Below are positions 23,991-36,288 of a stretch of 64,000 nucleotides of DNA, in pieces. Positions within the stretch are counted from its first letter, which is position 1. Each line of letters opens with the position of its first letter. Origin of the DNA: Morella rubra (lineage: Eukaryota; Streptophyta; Magnoliopsida; Fagales; Myricaceae); assembly GCA_003952965.2 (NCBI GenBank), contig CM025851.1, positions 29,660,664-29,724,663 of the forward strand, given 5' to 3'. The notes beneath the pieces are model-generated. The model made no database searches. It saw nothing but the letters and a program-made list of their open reading frames with translations, and was not told where the DNA came from. The translations under genes and the position numbers were made by a program.

Positions 23991-25996
23991 AATATTGAAG
24001 TTGAAAAAAATTTATATATAAATTATATGTCCTATAGAGCGCCCAGTGGTGCGCAGTCCACGCGTGTAGCGCTGAAAATTCCAACGCCCAATGGCGTGCG
24101 GCATTTGTTCATGAACTCTGCTATCAAAATGCATCATCAACAACTCAAGATAGCATCCCACTATTTCCAGCAACATAATTTAGCTCCAAGGGGCTGTATA
24201 AACTATATGACACAGCAAAATGAGGAGAGAATAGAGAAACGATGGTTCTTTTGTTTCAATTTTGTATAAACAACTATCCTTGCGTCATCCTTCTAACCCT
24301 CAAGAACAAAACGCTAGAGACCGAAGCTCTATTACCACCAAAAGGAGCAGTACAATATTATACCAAAAACAGTACAATGGCTTACTTGCGAATCGATAGA
24401 GAATCGTAGAAGAAGACCACAAATTGGATTAGAGTACCGAAGTGTGGGAATGAGGAGCAAGATCGCACTGAGGAGAGCAACCCTTTTGTCTTCATCACTA
24501 CCCAAGTTCTGGGTTCACGAATCGTGCAGGAGGCAGGAGATTTACAGACTAGACATAAATAAGGGCGAAGTGTTCTGTCAAGCGGTTAGGGCGAAATCGT
24601 GAAAGAGAGAGAAAGACAGAGGGATTTGGTAGAGAAATGATGTGACAAGTTTTATTTAAAGATGAGTTTTGTTTGAATGGGCCCACACGATTTTTAGACT
24701 GAGCATTAGAAATAATTTTCGTAAGACTGGGACAAAATTATCTAGACTCTGTAGGGGTCAAATTGAATTGTTTGGTCTTCGAAAATAATATCCAAGGATT
24801 AATAACGTGAAAATGAGATATTAAATGAGTTCTCAGACATAGAACAATATTCTCAAAAAAATTTTGCTTCTCAAACTTCACCGGCTGAACTCATTTCCCC
24901 CTCTTTTATATTTATTTATTTTTATTGTTTTGGGTACTTTGGACTATACCAATTGTTTTAGCGTGATTGTTGGGCCCCTCATCCTTCAGTTTCTACCTTG
25001 GCGGATACATACAGGTATTTATTGTCTATTAAAAAAAAGAAGACTGTCATTCCAATCTATATAAGACAAACTTTATAATGCTTCCGTAAGCATCTTTCAT
25101 GAAGAGAAACCAAAGAACCTTCATAGTTATTAATGGGGTGCACGAATAGAGATCAAAGAGAATATCCATACTTGCATATGTGATATTTTCCTCTCCTTTT
25201 ATCGTGCAATTCATTGGCAAAAATAAGAAAACTTCAAGAATATATCACCAATGTCTGATGATTGCCTTGATAACGTGATACCGTCTTGAGTAGAACCAAT
25301 GGGGTAAACGAATAATGAAAAAAAGTTCACAATTCAACGTCAGTGGGTCATTCCCCACGGAACGCCTTGCCAATTGTGGTCAAAGGTCCGTACCTAGGAT
25401 CGATTTAATCCAGGTAAATGGCAAATTAACCCAGCCAGCCAAGCCAAGTCCCCCAGATTCTAAACCAGGTCTAAAAGCAATAGTAATCTTGCCAAGAGGT
25501 ATAGTTCTCCAAAGTTTTCATGTACTGCCGTATAATTTAACTTGAAAAATTAAGTATACTAGACTTCTTGCATAAGAACTACATCATGGGATATGTACAT
25601 TACTATGGACGCTTCAGTAAAGTATATAATACATTAAAAAAAAAAAAGAGAGGAAGAAAAAGGGATACAAGGTCAAAAGAAAGAATGTTATGGATTAGAG
25701 AACTCGACATGGGAGAAGTAATGCAGATTCTTGTGGCAGCACGTCAGTCAGCAGGCAAGCAGATCAATCAGGCAGTTTTACCAAAACTTAATTTTCCTAG
25801 AATGTTGCCAGATAAAGGTCATTGATGGTTCCTTCCATCTTTCCTCCTAGCGTAAGTACGCGTCAGTAGCTTTTGAAAGACAAGTTCTGTATTATTTATA
25901 CCTGCCAATCCTCTTTGGTGAAACTACAACAGAAACCAAATATAATGCGATATGCATAACAGCAAAAGAATTGTTACCATGAAAGAGAACAAATAT
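23991..25996. other. Intergenic sequence with a possible transcript first exon
   Basis: On the minus strand, 24640-24395 looks like a leader exon. A CT-rich start (CTCTGTCTTTCTCTCTCTTTC) lies downstream of an AT-rich TTTAAATAAA box, and the segment ends at a CGCAAGTAAG donor-like site. A short ATG frame starts with MKTKGLLSSVRSCSS. No downstream exon can be joined with confidence. The remainder, including 25560-25996 below the ARI2-like gene, shows nothing recognisable. Confidence 0.3.
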
Positions 25997-28900
25997 TCAG
26001 CTCCCGTTCTCCCAATAAATAGAGAGTTCTGATGCTTTCTCCAAGCCCAGTGACATGTAAGGAGCAATACTGTGAGGTGCTTCCTGGATCGAGTCCAATA
26101 AATCGTTCTCAATGCATTCATACCTGCAAATGGAGGATACAACTATAGCGTTATATAAACACACTTATACCCCAAGACAAGAATTCAAGGTCTGACTACA
26201 ACTTACAATTTTCTGCAGAGTCCATCAGTCATTACAGAAAGATTGATTATCTTCATTCTTAGTTTCTCTAGCTTATCCTCTGTATATCGATCAAAAGGCT
26301 TCCCTAGAAACAATGAAAGCTTCTCAACATTGGCATGAAGCTGCTGCTGCTGTTCCTCAAATAAGTTCCGTCTTATTTCTTGTTCCTCTTTTGTCATTTG
26401 AAGTTTAAAAATGTCGTTACTGAACATGTAATATGCAAATGGGTATGAATACGCAAGAATCCATCTTGATCTGAAGAGTCTATTGAGCCCATTTGTTATC
26501 CAACTGAAATCTTTAGATGTTGACATGCTTCCTTCCAGCTGTGATATCTTTTCTTGTACAGTTTCCTGCAAATCAGCTTCACGCTGAAAGGAATCTGTAT
26601 GACCTTTGAATAGGTTATGGTAGTGAATGTAGCGGTATAGGTCCCCCTTTGCACACTCTGTTTTTTTCTCTTGGTCCTCTCTGTACTGCCCACAACTATG
26701 ACCCCTGATGCTTGTCCATGTGTGCTCTTTACCAGTTGCGCCACCACATAGCCAACTGCACAAGAAGCAAAAGAACGGAAAAAAAACTAACAGATTTGCA
26801 CCAGGCTTTTGCACGTTGACTTCAAATAAACAAATTACAAAGAAACTGTTGCTAATCATGCACAGATAGCAAGTAGTAAAACATTGTTCATTGAAGCCAT
26901 AGGCTAGAAGTGTTACAATTATTACCTAGGTTTTAGACACGATCAGATCTCATCTATTCCATTTGATAATCCACTTATGCAGCAGTGAAAGAATAAAGGT
27001 ACACACAATGACAACATCTGAAAGATATTGACGAGATGAATATATTGGCTTTCAAAATTTTTTAGCTTTAACTGACGTCAAAGAGTTCAGGTTTGACCAA
27101 TGAGTTAAATTGGTAGTTCTATTATGACTCGTTCCACTACAGCTAGAGGTAAAGTACATGGATCTTGTAGATGTAAAGGTCATAAATTAATAATTGACCT
27201 TGTCATGTACTTTACCTCAACAAGGTCAGAAATTAATAATTGTACCAAGATATATCTCAAAGTAACATCTATCTTGTAAACCTACAACCAAATAGATGTA
27301 GGTAATACTTTCAAAATACCAAGAGAACTTCAAGAATAGAGCCCAAATAGATGTAAGTCGTACTTTCGAAGACCAAAAGAACTTCTAGAGTAGAGCCCAG
27401 AAGCAGTAAAAGATGAAAGACATGCAGACAGGAACGCTCACCAGAATGCCTGTCCACAAATACAGCATACTAAGTTGCATCCTCCATCCTTCACAACTGG
27501 CTTGTTACATTTGGGGCATGGCCTTGCATGGACTGTGATCCAATTAACCGTCTCTGATTCATCCTGGCATTTCTTGGTCCAGAGTTCCCACATTAAACAC
27601 GAGCAAGGTGAGTGTGCTTCAGATAAGCAACTAAAACAGAACTGTAGACCACAGGCACATTCAACCTCGCACAACTCATCATCCTTAATGCGTATAGCAT
27701 TTCCACAATGGGGAACACTAGGGCACCACTTCACCTGTTTATTATCCTCAATATATGATTCCAAAAGAAAACGGTCAAATTTCGCTGACAGTTTTGGGTC
27801 CCTTGCACTGACTAGACTTCTGATTTTCACTTCATCACAAATAGCATAGCATTTGTGTGCCATGCACCTAATGCGCCTACTCTGACCCTCATTTATCTTC
27901 ACAATAAAATGCTCTGTCCAACCTGGGCACAATGGAACCAATCAGTCACAATATTTCCAACTATTCGTAAGCCAGACATGCTACATAGACAAAATGTCAC
28001 ATACGAGGAAATCCTGTATGACAACAAAGCTTGCAACCAGGATGCAGGAACCAAATTAACCATTCATTAGAGAACTCAACATGAGTTTGTACTCTTTCAC
28101 CACCTTCTTTCTCTATTTGTGCGATACCTATACAGCCCATCATTGTCCTAGTCCATCGGTGCCAATCATGGGTGCTAATATTAAGACAGTAATAAAAAAT
28201 ATTCATAGAGAGGGATCTCGTTTAGGGCTCCGATAGAGTGCAATAAAATTATTGAAAAATAATATTCACTGTAGAGTATGATCTCATTTTCTGAAGCATC
28301 ATTCTGAACCAATTTTTTTCAAGGCCGGAGAATTCAGCCAGGGTTAAATTGCTTGTCAATTTCGAAAAGATGGAAACAAAAAAGAAACAACATAACTTTG
28401 TTTATCTGTGTGTTTATGCATGAAAAGTTTCAGCAGATTATCTGATAGTTTTTTGGAAACCCCAGGAAATGAATTGTTTGGTTGTATAGAAAAAGAGAAA
28501 CCTCACTAGCAGGTACTTCCTCATAATTGTGGCCAAAAAACAAAGACAAAATTCAAGTAGTACTCACAATTGTTGCAAAAGTAGTGACCACAATCCATGG
28601 TTGTCACCTCACTAGCAGGTACTTCCTCTATGCAAATAATACACATAACTGTCGATGGAAGCTCTGAGGGGAGACGGTCATTCCCCAAAACTGTCACCCC
28701 TGCTTCCGCATATAGTTTATCTTTCCCTTTCTCTACAAGCACTGCAATCACTTTGTCAACATCCCAACGATAATGAATGAGTAGGGTCCTCGCAAGGTGT
28801 TCCTTCAAAGAAAGGACATCCATTATCCTGCGCAAGTCCTCCCTCTGCACAGTCCCACGGCAGAAATTTCTCTTATATCACGTGCAATAAGCAATAACAA

Positions 28901-29589
28901 AGACAGTAAAGAAAAACAATATCAGTACCACATGACAGAGTATAATTCGGTAGAAACTGTACCTGCGCAGCCAAGAGAGATTCCTTTGTTATCACCTGCA
29001 TTGTGAATAAGAGGATAATAGAACAGTTAACTTTGTGGGCGTACAAAGTAGCCCCTCAAATTCAGAAAGCACAATGAGTTGTCAATGAGAAATCACTAAA
29101 AAAAAAAAGAACACAATGCTATTATACTAATGAAGGAGATTATTGTCTGTCTTCTTCAATATTATCGTAAGAAAATCGAAGAACTGCTGGCTAGCTAAAC
29201 TGAAAGAACATCACAATTGTCTCCATTAAAACGTAAACATAGCAAACAATTATATGCGATCAATAAAATAAAAGGAACCTTTTGTACCTCTCATTTTTCC
29301 GATACAAAAAGCAAGCAAATACAGGAAATTTTCATTCTAAATTTTAATCTGCAGCCATATTCTGCCGCAGCCAAACAACTGCAGAAAAGAGAGAAAAAAA
29401 AAATCCTTTTTCCGAAAAAGAAAATCAGTTACCAACAAAATACCGAACCGGAATCAAACCTGCACTTCGAATTACCTCACTAGACGGGCCCTTGGCGTAG
29501 GAAATCCGCACCTCAGTCTCAAGGTCCAGGAACCCATCCGAAGCGTAGCGATCATCGTCGCAGTCGTAGTAACAGTATTCGTCGTCCAT
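25997..29589 (-). CDS. ARI2: RBR-type E3 ubiquitin ligase, Ariadne ARI2-like
   Basis: Six exons (29589-29476, 28995-28963, 28844-28568, 27922-27442, 26755-26207, 26123-25997) give 526 residues. The order is an acidic N-terminus (MDDEYCYYDCDDD), an ARI helical segment with VITKESLLAAQ and REDLRR, RING1 from Cys117 (CIICIEEV, MDCGHYFCNNCW), an IBR (KWCPSVPHCGNA to SEAHSPCSC, about 190-255), and the Rcat/RING2 domain (CPKCNKPVVKDGGCNLV to FCWLCGG). This is followed by the Ariadne domain with HTWTSIRGHSCGQ, LYRYIHYHN and NLFEEQQQQL. By family analogy the thioester cysteine is Cys290. Such ligases take ubiquitin from E2 onto this cysteine and pass it to substrate. The protein matches the ARI1/2/3 subgroup. 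It is shorter than Arabidopsis ARI2 (about 590 aa) because it stops after IYWENGS, lacking the low-complexity tail. Exon 2 is only 33 bases. Confidence 0.92.
27146..27242. repeat. Hairpin-forming inverted repeat in an ARI2 intron
   Basis: GAGGTAAAGTACATG at 27146-27160 is exactly complementary to 27204-27218, with a 43-base loop. The phrase 'aaggtca.aaattaataattg' occurs directly at 27176 and 27222. It lies in the intron between the fourth and fifth exons of the ARI2-like gene. Confidence 0.8.
27290..27399. repeat. Two-copy 55-bp tandem repeat in an ARI2 intron
   Basis: Copies starting 'aaatagatgta' at 27290 and 27345 run through 'gaacttc.ag.atagagccc' with about ten differences. The repeat is just upstream (right-hand side in transcription order reversed) of the fourth-exon donor and does not touch coding sequence. 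Confidence 0.75.
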
Positions 29590-32500
29590 TGCCGATAAAC
29601 TTTCTACCGAACACCGATATATGAGTACTAAGCACAAAGTCGATCGACAAATCTTGATATAAAAACAATAAAATTTTCTGGCAGAGCCGGACCCCAAAAT
29701 AGTAGGCTATTTGTTTTGCTTCCAGGAAACAGAGAAAGAGAGGCACTGAGGCAGAGTAAAGTATGGAAAAATCATATTAAACGACTCTTAAGTAGGTCTT
29801 TCACGCACCGCAGGCTGCCTTTTTTTCTCTCTAAAGATTGAGAAACTCAATCTACGGTCAGAAATGCGTTGGATCACACAACTTAATAAACGACGAGGCA
29901 GCTAGATTCCTCAACCTGGCTGTACACCAGAGACCACCTCGACCTTTGACCGGATTGAGGAAGGGGTGGTCAACATAGCACCGTCACGGTGACGTGGTCA
30001 GGTTGTAATTTTGTTACAACGGGCGTTGTTCGTGTAAATTTCGGAAAATATTTTTAAAATTTTGATAATTTTTATTTTATTAAAATTTATTAAGATTAGT
30101 AGAAAGTAAATTATGTATGTATAAAAATTAAAAATTTTAAAATATATTTATTTTGTTAAAAATTTTTATATCTCTAAATTTTAGGAGAAAGAAAACCACC
30201 CTGTTGTGTGTCATATACGTGGCTTCAAATTAGTGGTTGAAATGGCGGGGTCCAATGTTGCATGCCGATTACGTCTTTAAGTTTTTTTGTTTTTTTCCCT
30301 ATCCTTTTTGCCCATGAGAGGCGACAAGGTCTTCTTAGGTTCATGTTTCGCTAGTATTTGTTCAGAAAAAAGTATATACCATGTAATCTTTAAATACCAC
30401 TTTTTTGTTGTTGTAATTTAAACTCAAATTATCCCTTTCAACTATCACATCTCTAGTATAGAAAAAAAAACTATCACATCTCTAGTTTAATTTTTTTGTA
30501 ACTTATACTCAAATTATCCTTTTTAACTAACTACCACAACTTTAGTGTAAATTTTGTTTGTAATTTACACTCAACTTATCTTTTTATACTAAAGTAATAC
30601 TTGCTAAGATTTATTATGGAACTCATCACTCTAGAAATCTCCAACTTGCATAGATCACATACACAGTGAAGATATTAGGATGGGAGATATTCCTCTATAA
30701 TTTTAATTGAAAGAAGTAAAGCCATAACAGGTGAAGCCCACATCATATAATATTGTTCATGTAAAAATTTTTGCAACATATTCCTTATAATGAGGTCTAC
30801 CTATTGCGTCTCTCTCTTCGAATTACACCATCGGGTAGAAAAATTGCAAAGGATCCTGATATGATATTAAGTGTTTAAATCATCATCGTATAATTAATCT
30901 TGGCATTCTCATTGGGATTTGATTATCCTTTACATATAACTCAAGGTACATTAATCTGTTGAATGTTATTTGCTATATTTGTTGGTCTATAAATGTAAGT
31001 CATAGATCCTTAATTCTCTAACGTGTGGTATTAGAGTTAGATTGAAGCTTATGTTTATAAACCATTAATTCGTCCTCTTATTTTACAAATAATGTTCTTA
31101 TAAAAATCTTAGATATTTGCTTTACTTGCAATTTTCAAATGCTTGATATCAAAGATGCTCACTATCATGGCATATTCATTATGTCTAATAGGTCATGCCA
31201 TTAATTTTTGTTTACTTCAAAAATTGGTTATACCTTGCTTACAAGTTGATTACATTTAAGAGAAAAATACATTTTTTGGCCTATATTGGGTGTGACAGTT
31301 TGCACTTAAAATTATTATTAAATTGTGTACACAATTAATAGTTGATAAGTGAAATGTAATGAAACTGATAATTCAGAGTAAAAATTGTTAGAAAATAATT
31401 AATCGGCAAAAATTGTGTTTAACCCTACATTTATTTTAAGCAATAGAATGCACGCTAAATCCTTACAATTAAGGTTGAAGTGTTAGAAATATTGTAATGC
31501 TTATCGATCATTAATTGCATTGTGAATGATGGATTTACTAGTTGGCCCAATCATAATGACATTATATGGCTTGATTGATTAAGCGTGCATTGAAGTTTGT
31601 AGTTGTAGAAATGTTAAGCAAACCAAAGGTGATTTATTTCTTTAGTTATGGTTGTTATATGCAGAGAGATGAAGGCAAGGGGGCTGGGCGGTGGGGCCAT
31701 GGTCCCTCAACCCTCATTTTATAATAGATATTTATTTATCTTTTTTAATAGTCATTTATTTATTTTTATATTTTATTCATTTGTATCTCTAAAAAATTCT
31801 TTTTAATGTAATTGACCTCCTCAATAGTTGATTATTGACTTAGTCTCTACAATATAGATGTGCTCATTATACTTGAAAGGTATAAGGGGAGAGGGTAACC
31901 AACATAGTAACTCTCTTTAAGAGTGATCATAAGAGTACCTCACTGTAAAATGTCTGATTCAAGCCATAGTACTAACAATGGATGAGCCTATCACTACAAT
32001 ACCAATTTAACTATCAACTAGTCTCAGCTTATCAATTAAATCCAAAGTTTGATTTTATTTTTACAAGCGATTTTAACTTCTATGATTAGAACAGTTAATG
32101 AATATTGAGTGATACCAGGCTTCCAGCTAACCGACAGCCCCATGCTCTTAGAGGTAATTTGGGGTTGGCTTCTTATACTTATAAGCTTTATTTCTGCCGC
32201 CTTCACTTTCCCATTTCTCGTCTTGTTCTGAAGCTGTTGTCGTGTCTCAAGGAGAAAGTCAAAAGATACCAGCCCTTCCACGAGCTGGCCTTAACGATTG
32301 GCCGAGGCCCTTTTAATGACGCAGCACGTACCTAACAGCTTTAAGCCTCACCAACACATTCAGATTTCACCAGTCAGACAAAAAGTTGGATGGACGATTA
32401 GCTCTCGAAGGCCTATCACGAAACGTATACATCTCAGTCGTCAACTAGTGTTTTGATGTTTGGAGATAGCGGAGCTGAACCATGCTGCCAGTTTTCGAGT

Positions 32501-32893
32501 GATTGTCAATAGGGTGCGGTTACCAGTTTGGTTTGTTTCTTTTTGGTTGGGTTGAAATTTTGCCAAAATAGGCCCTAATCTTTGAAACTGCAGGGAGGAA
32601 AGACTAAAGAGTGAACACAATTTCATTAAAATCATATCTCCGTACACCCAAGCATTTCAGGATCTGACCCCATTATTCAGGTGTGAGATTCCTTAACCTA
32701 CTGTCGTAAAATAGCTGAAAATGTGGAATCCACTCTTTAAGCAGAACAAAATTGAATGAGCAAGACCGCTCCTACAAATACCACAATGAAGACTATTTAG
32801 CTTGATCAGGTGACAAGGTATTTCACTACAAACACAATCCTGTGTCAAGCTTCATTTTGGTCTCAGCAACGATATCATCCTTCTGATCTCAGG
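29590..32893. other. Intergenic sequence between ARI2-like and MATE genes
   Basis: The first 200 bases would hold the ARI2-like 5'UTR and promoter. At 30411-30600 there are about three diverged copies of a 75-base unit around 'gtaatttacactcaa.ttatc' and 'actatcacatctctagt'. The rest is AT-rich with no supported gene; the open frames at 32036-32335 overlap on both strands and have no known domain. The last part before 32894 is likely the 3'UTR of the MATE gene. Confidence 0.5.
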
Positions 32894-35800
32894 TCAGTTG
32901 TCTACGATTCCTCCTCCCCATTTCCTCACTCGGCTCTCTGCTTCTTCAGCCTGCAGAATTTGTTCGATTAGAGTGAATTAATTTTGGGGTAGAAAATTTT
33001 AAATGGAAAATTCTGAAGAGTAAGTATACGAACTTCTGTGTTCCAGTTAGTTATTGAAGTGATCACAATCAAGATTATAGTCTGCAAACAAATGCCTCCA
33101 ATCATTCCCGACCAAATACCCTGCACAAAATCGGATGTAGCACAAATTAGGCAAGCAGGAAAATGTACAAGCACATCTATGCCAACGTGCTTTAGACATG
33201 ATCAAATCTTTCTAGTATTTCTCACCTCAACTCCAAAACCGAATGTGAATCCTAGGAGTATGCCAGCCGGCAATCCGACAATATAGTAGCACCCGATGTT
33301 GATGTAAGCAACAACAGATTGCCATCCGGCTCCAACAGCAACACCTATACCAAGAGATCGAAAATTTTAAGTTTAAATGAGGTAAGTCGATGTTTGTCGG
33401 GTTGCAAGACCAGGCTTTCTTGTTCTTACCAGATAAGACTGGTTGAAGACTGTTTAGAAGCACTGTGATTCCAAGCAAGACAGCAAGTTGGGTAGTCTCC
33501 TCAGCAACGGCTTCACTGTTGGTGAAAAGGTAAGGGAAATAGTCCCTTGTTGCAAATACTACACACATGCAAACAACCCCGATGGCAACGGATGTGACAG
33601 AAACCACTACCACTGCGAATTTTGCAGCCTTAGCATTGCCAGCTCCAAGTTCATTGGATACCCGCACACTGTTGAAGAATCAATGGTAAGTCATACAATT
33701 CGCTCTGTTGGGTTTGAGTAGCAAGTGAGTTAAGAAAGAAAAACTGAGCAAAGCCTGCAAGGAACATCACCTTATTGCAGCATTGAACCCAAGTGCAATC
33801 ATGGCATCCCATCCTTGAATGTTCATGCTGCAAAACAAAAAATCAAAAATGATTGTAGAATATTAGATGATATATGGAGACCTAAATAGGTGCAAATTAA
33901 TGACTCTTTGTGCAGCAACGTACCAAATAGAAATGGCGTCAACTGGAATCAGAGGGTTCGGCAAGCGGCCTGTTATCACCACCAGTATCATCAAGTACCA
34001 AAACTCCAAGCTGCAATTCATTTGACAGATGAGAGACCATTATACTCAGTATCATCCGATATAGTATTCCTCATTTAGCAAGAAGGAAGAGAGGAACATA
34101 CCACAACATGACAGCAGAAGCCAATGAAAGCTTCACAAAGCCCCACAAGTCTGCAAATGCTAGCCACGAGAACCCAGCCCAAGCACCATCGGACTTGGTA
34201 ATGAAAATGTACAGCAATTGGATAATAACAATGAGCCACCATGACGTGTTCAGAGTGATTGCTGCTCCAGTTAAGCCCCAACCAAGCTTCAATATTAGCA
34301 ACCAACTAAAGAATGTATGTAGCACCAGCACCACAAACGATATCCATGCCATGACTAAGACTTTCCTCTGTGCCTGTAGGAACTTTTGGATTGGAAAATT
34401 CAGAGCATACGCGAACAGTTGTGGAAGCATCCACAAAGCAAATTTTCCTGCAGCAGAATGACCATTTCACGTTATTTATTTTTATTTAATAATTTAACTC
34501 AAAAGTCTACAAAAACCCATTGTTGGTCTAATCTATTTTCATAGCACAGTAGTACTTATCAACACAAATAACTACACAAGCTTCATTTTGTCTGCATGCC
34601 GTCATTACCATATGTCCGACCATCCCATCCTGGCTAAGTGCTGCTGGGCTGAAATTGGAACCAGCCCATTCATCAAAGTTCTGAGCCTAAAGCCCATAAA
34701 CATCTTCCTCCCAGATAAAGGAATTATGAGTTTAATATCTTTAGGACCAAAAAGAATGTTTACATTTTCGGCAAAAATATTTAATCATAATCTTTCTTTC
34801 TTTTTCTTTTCTTTTTTTATTAGCAAGATCAAAAATAGAAAAGTTGAAGATTCTGCTACCATTGAAAACAAACCTGTAAAGATAGGCATTTCATGTGTTT
34901 TTTTAGCAAGATATCTATACTATTAGTGATGTCAATAAAAATACAGAGAGGGCTCAATGGGATGGTGGTAGGAATGACACGAGGGTGGGGAGTGATATCT
35001 ACCATTCCACTAATGCTCGCTATAAAAAATGTATAATCATCCCTATCCCCATTAATGCTCTCTCACCAAATATGGTACCAGTCCATGTTTTTGGTCCTCA
35101 TTACTGCGTTGATTGTTTTCTTAATTGCTTTTTTTTTTTTTGGTAACTTGCAAAAATAAAAAATATGGTACTAACCCAAATGCACGAACAATATTTAAAT
35201 CAAGGCAATCCCCCGAGCAACTTTAGTTAGTATATTTTAGTAGAGAGAATAGCAACAAACACTAACCAGCGGCTTCAGATATCTCAGTCGTCTCCCCAAT
35301 GACCTCAAGGATGGGCGGAGACCAAACATAGATAGGAACTAAAAGACAAGCTGTAGTTAACAGAATGACCCACGATCTCTGCATGTACACCCCCAACATC
35401 CTTATCTGCCCTGCACCGAATGCTTGTCCACACAGCGTCTCCAATGCACTTCCCATTCCCAACTGATTCCAACCAGAAAATGGAAAGAAGAAAAAAAAAC
35501 AGAGTATCATCAGATTTTGTATTCAAGATACTCGGCCTAGGAGTAATCAGATATCCAGTTATGGAGAATCACGACTATGAGTTATGACATTTTCTAGAGT
35601 CGCATTAAAACTTTTTAAGTGTTAAAGATGGCTGGACTTCTGTGCAGTCAAAAACCTCTGTTTCTATGGTGATGCGCATTGCGCAGTGCTTCAGTGATTA
35701 ATCCCTTTACTGTTTGCTTAAAAAGGAAATGGTAAAATAGTATGCAAACAGAGTCAAACAACGTGTCTTTGTTCTTTTTGTTTTCAACCAAAGTTAGGAG

Positions 35801-36288
35801 TACGGCTGTGGTCTCTGGGATGCTAACTACTACAACTAGGCCATTGTTCCTGTGTGTACTTCGTGAAGGCAACAGTAAAAGTTCTACCCGCGCACCCGCA
35901 CCCGCCCCCAACTTCACTTCTCTATTCTCTTTGAAACATCCGATCCTTCCCGCAGTTCCCACCACAGAAGGACGTATTTAACATATGAAGGAAAACATCT
36001 TGACGGCGAAACAACTAAAGAAGGAAACATTACCATGACACCAAAAGCAAGCCCCGCGATGACAGAGTTTTCGACAGACACAGCGGCGAGCTCGATCTCT
36101 CCGACGAGACCAGCAAATGTCTGAGTGAGCGCACCCAGTGAGTACTGGCATATGGAGGTGAAAATTGCCGGGCCGGCGAGCTTCCACAGCGTCCTGGACT
36201 CACTCCCGAACTCCCGGACATAGTTCCTCTTCTTTTCATCCTCATGGTCGCTGTGGTTATTAGTCAGAAGTGGCGTGTCTACCCCCAT
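32894..36288 (-). CDS. MATE transporter, protein DETOXIFICATION (DTX27-32 type)
   Basis: Nine exons (36288-36034, 35462-35267, 34447-34102, 34010-33924, 33827-33771, 33668-33430, 33344-33226, 33120-33034, 32950-32894) give 480 residues, the normal size for a 12-span MATE antiporter. Diagnostic blocks are [111 protein letters not shown] and [10 protein letters not shown] chose ATG at 36288 (MGVDTPLL); the frame is open further upstream only from a GTG. The family uses H+ or Na+ gradients to export flavonoids, alkaloids, organic acids or toxins into the vacuole or out of the cell. The sequence resembles what I recall of the Arabidopsis DTX29 group. The substrate is unknown. No break is seen. 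Confidence 0.95.

Noticed and set aside
27475-27849. 124-codon plus-strand frame
   Set aside because: It is antisense to the IBR/Rcat exon of the ARI2-like gene and reflects that exon's composition.
34108-34461. 117-codon plus-strand frame
   Set aside because: It is antisense to exon 3 of the MATE gene.
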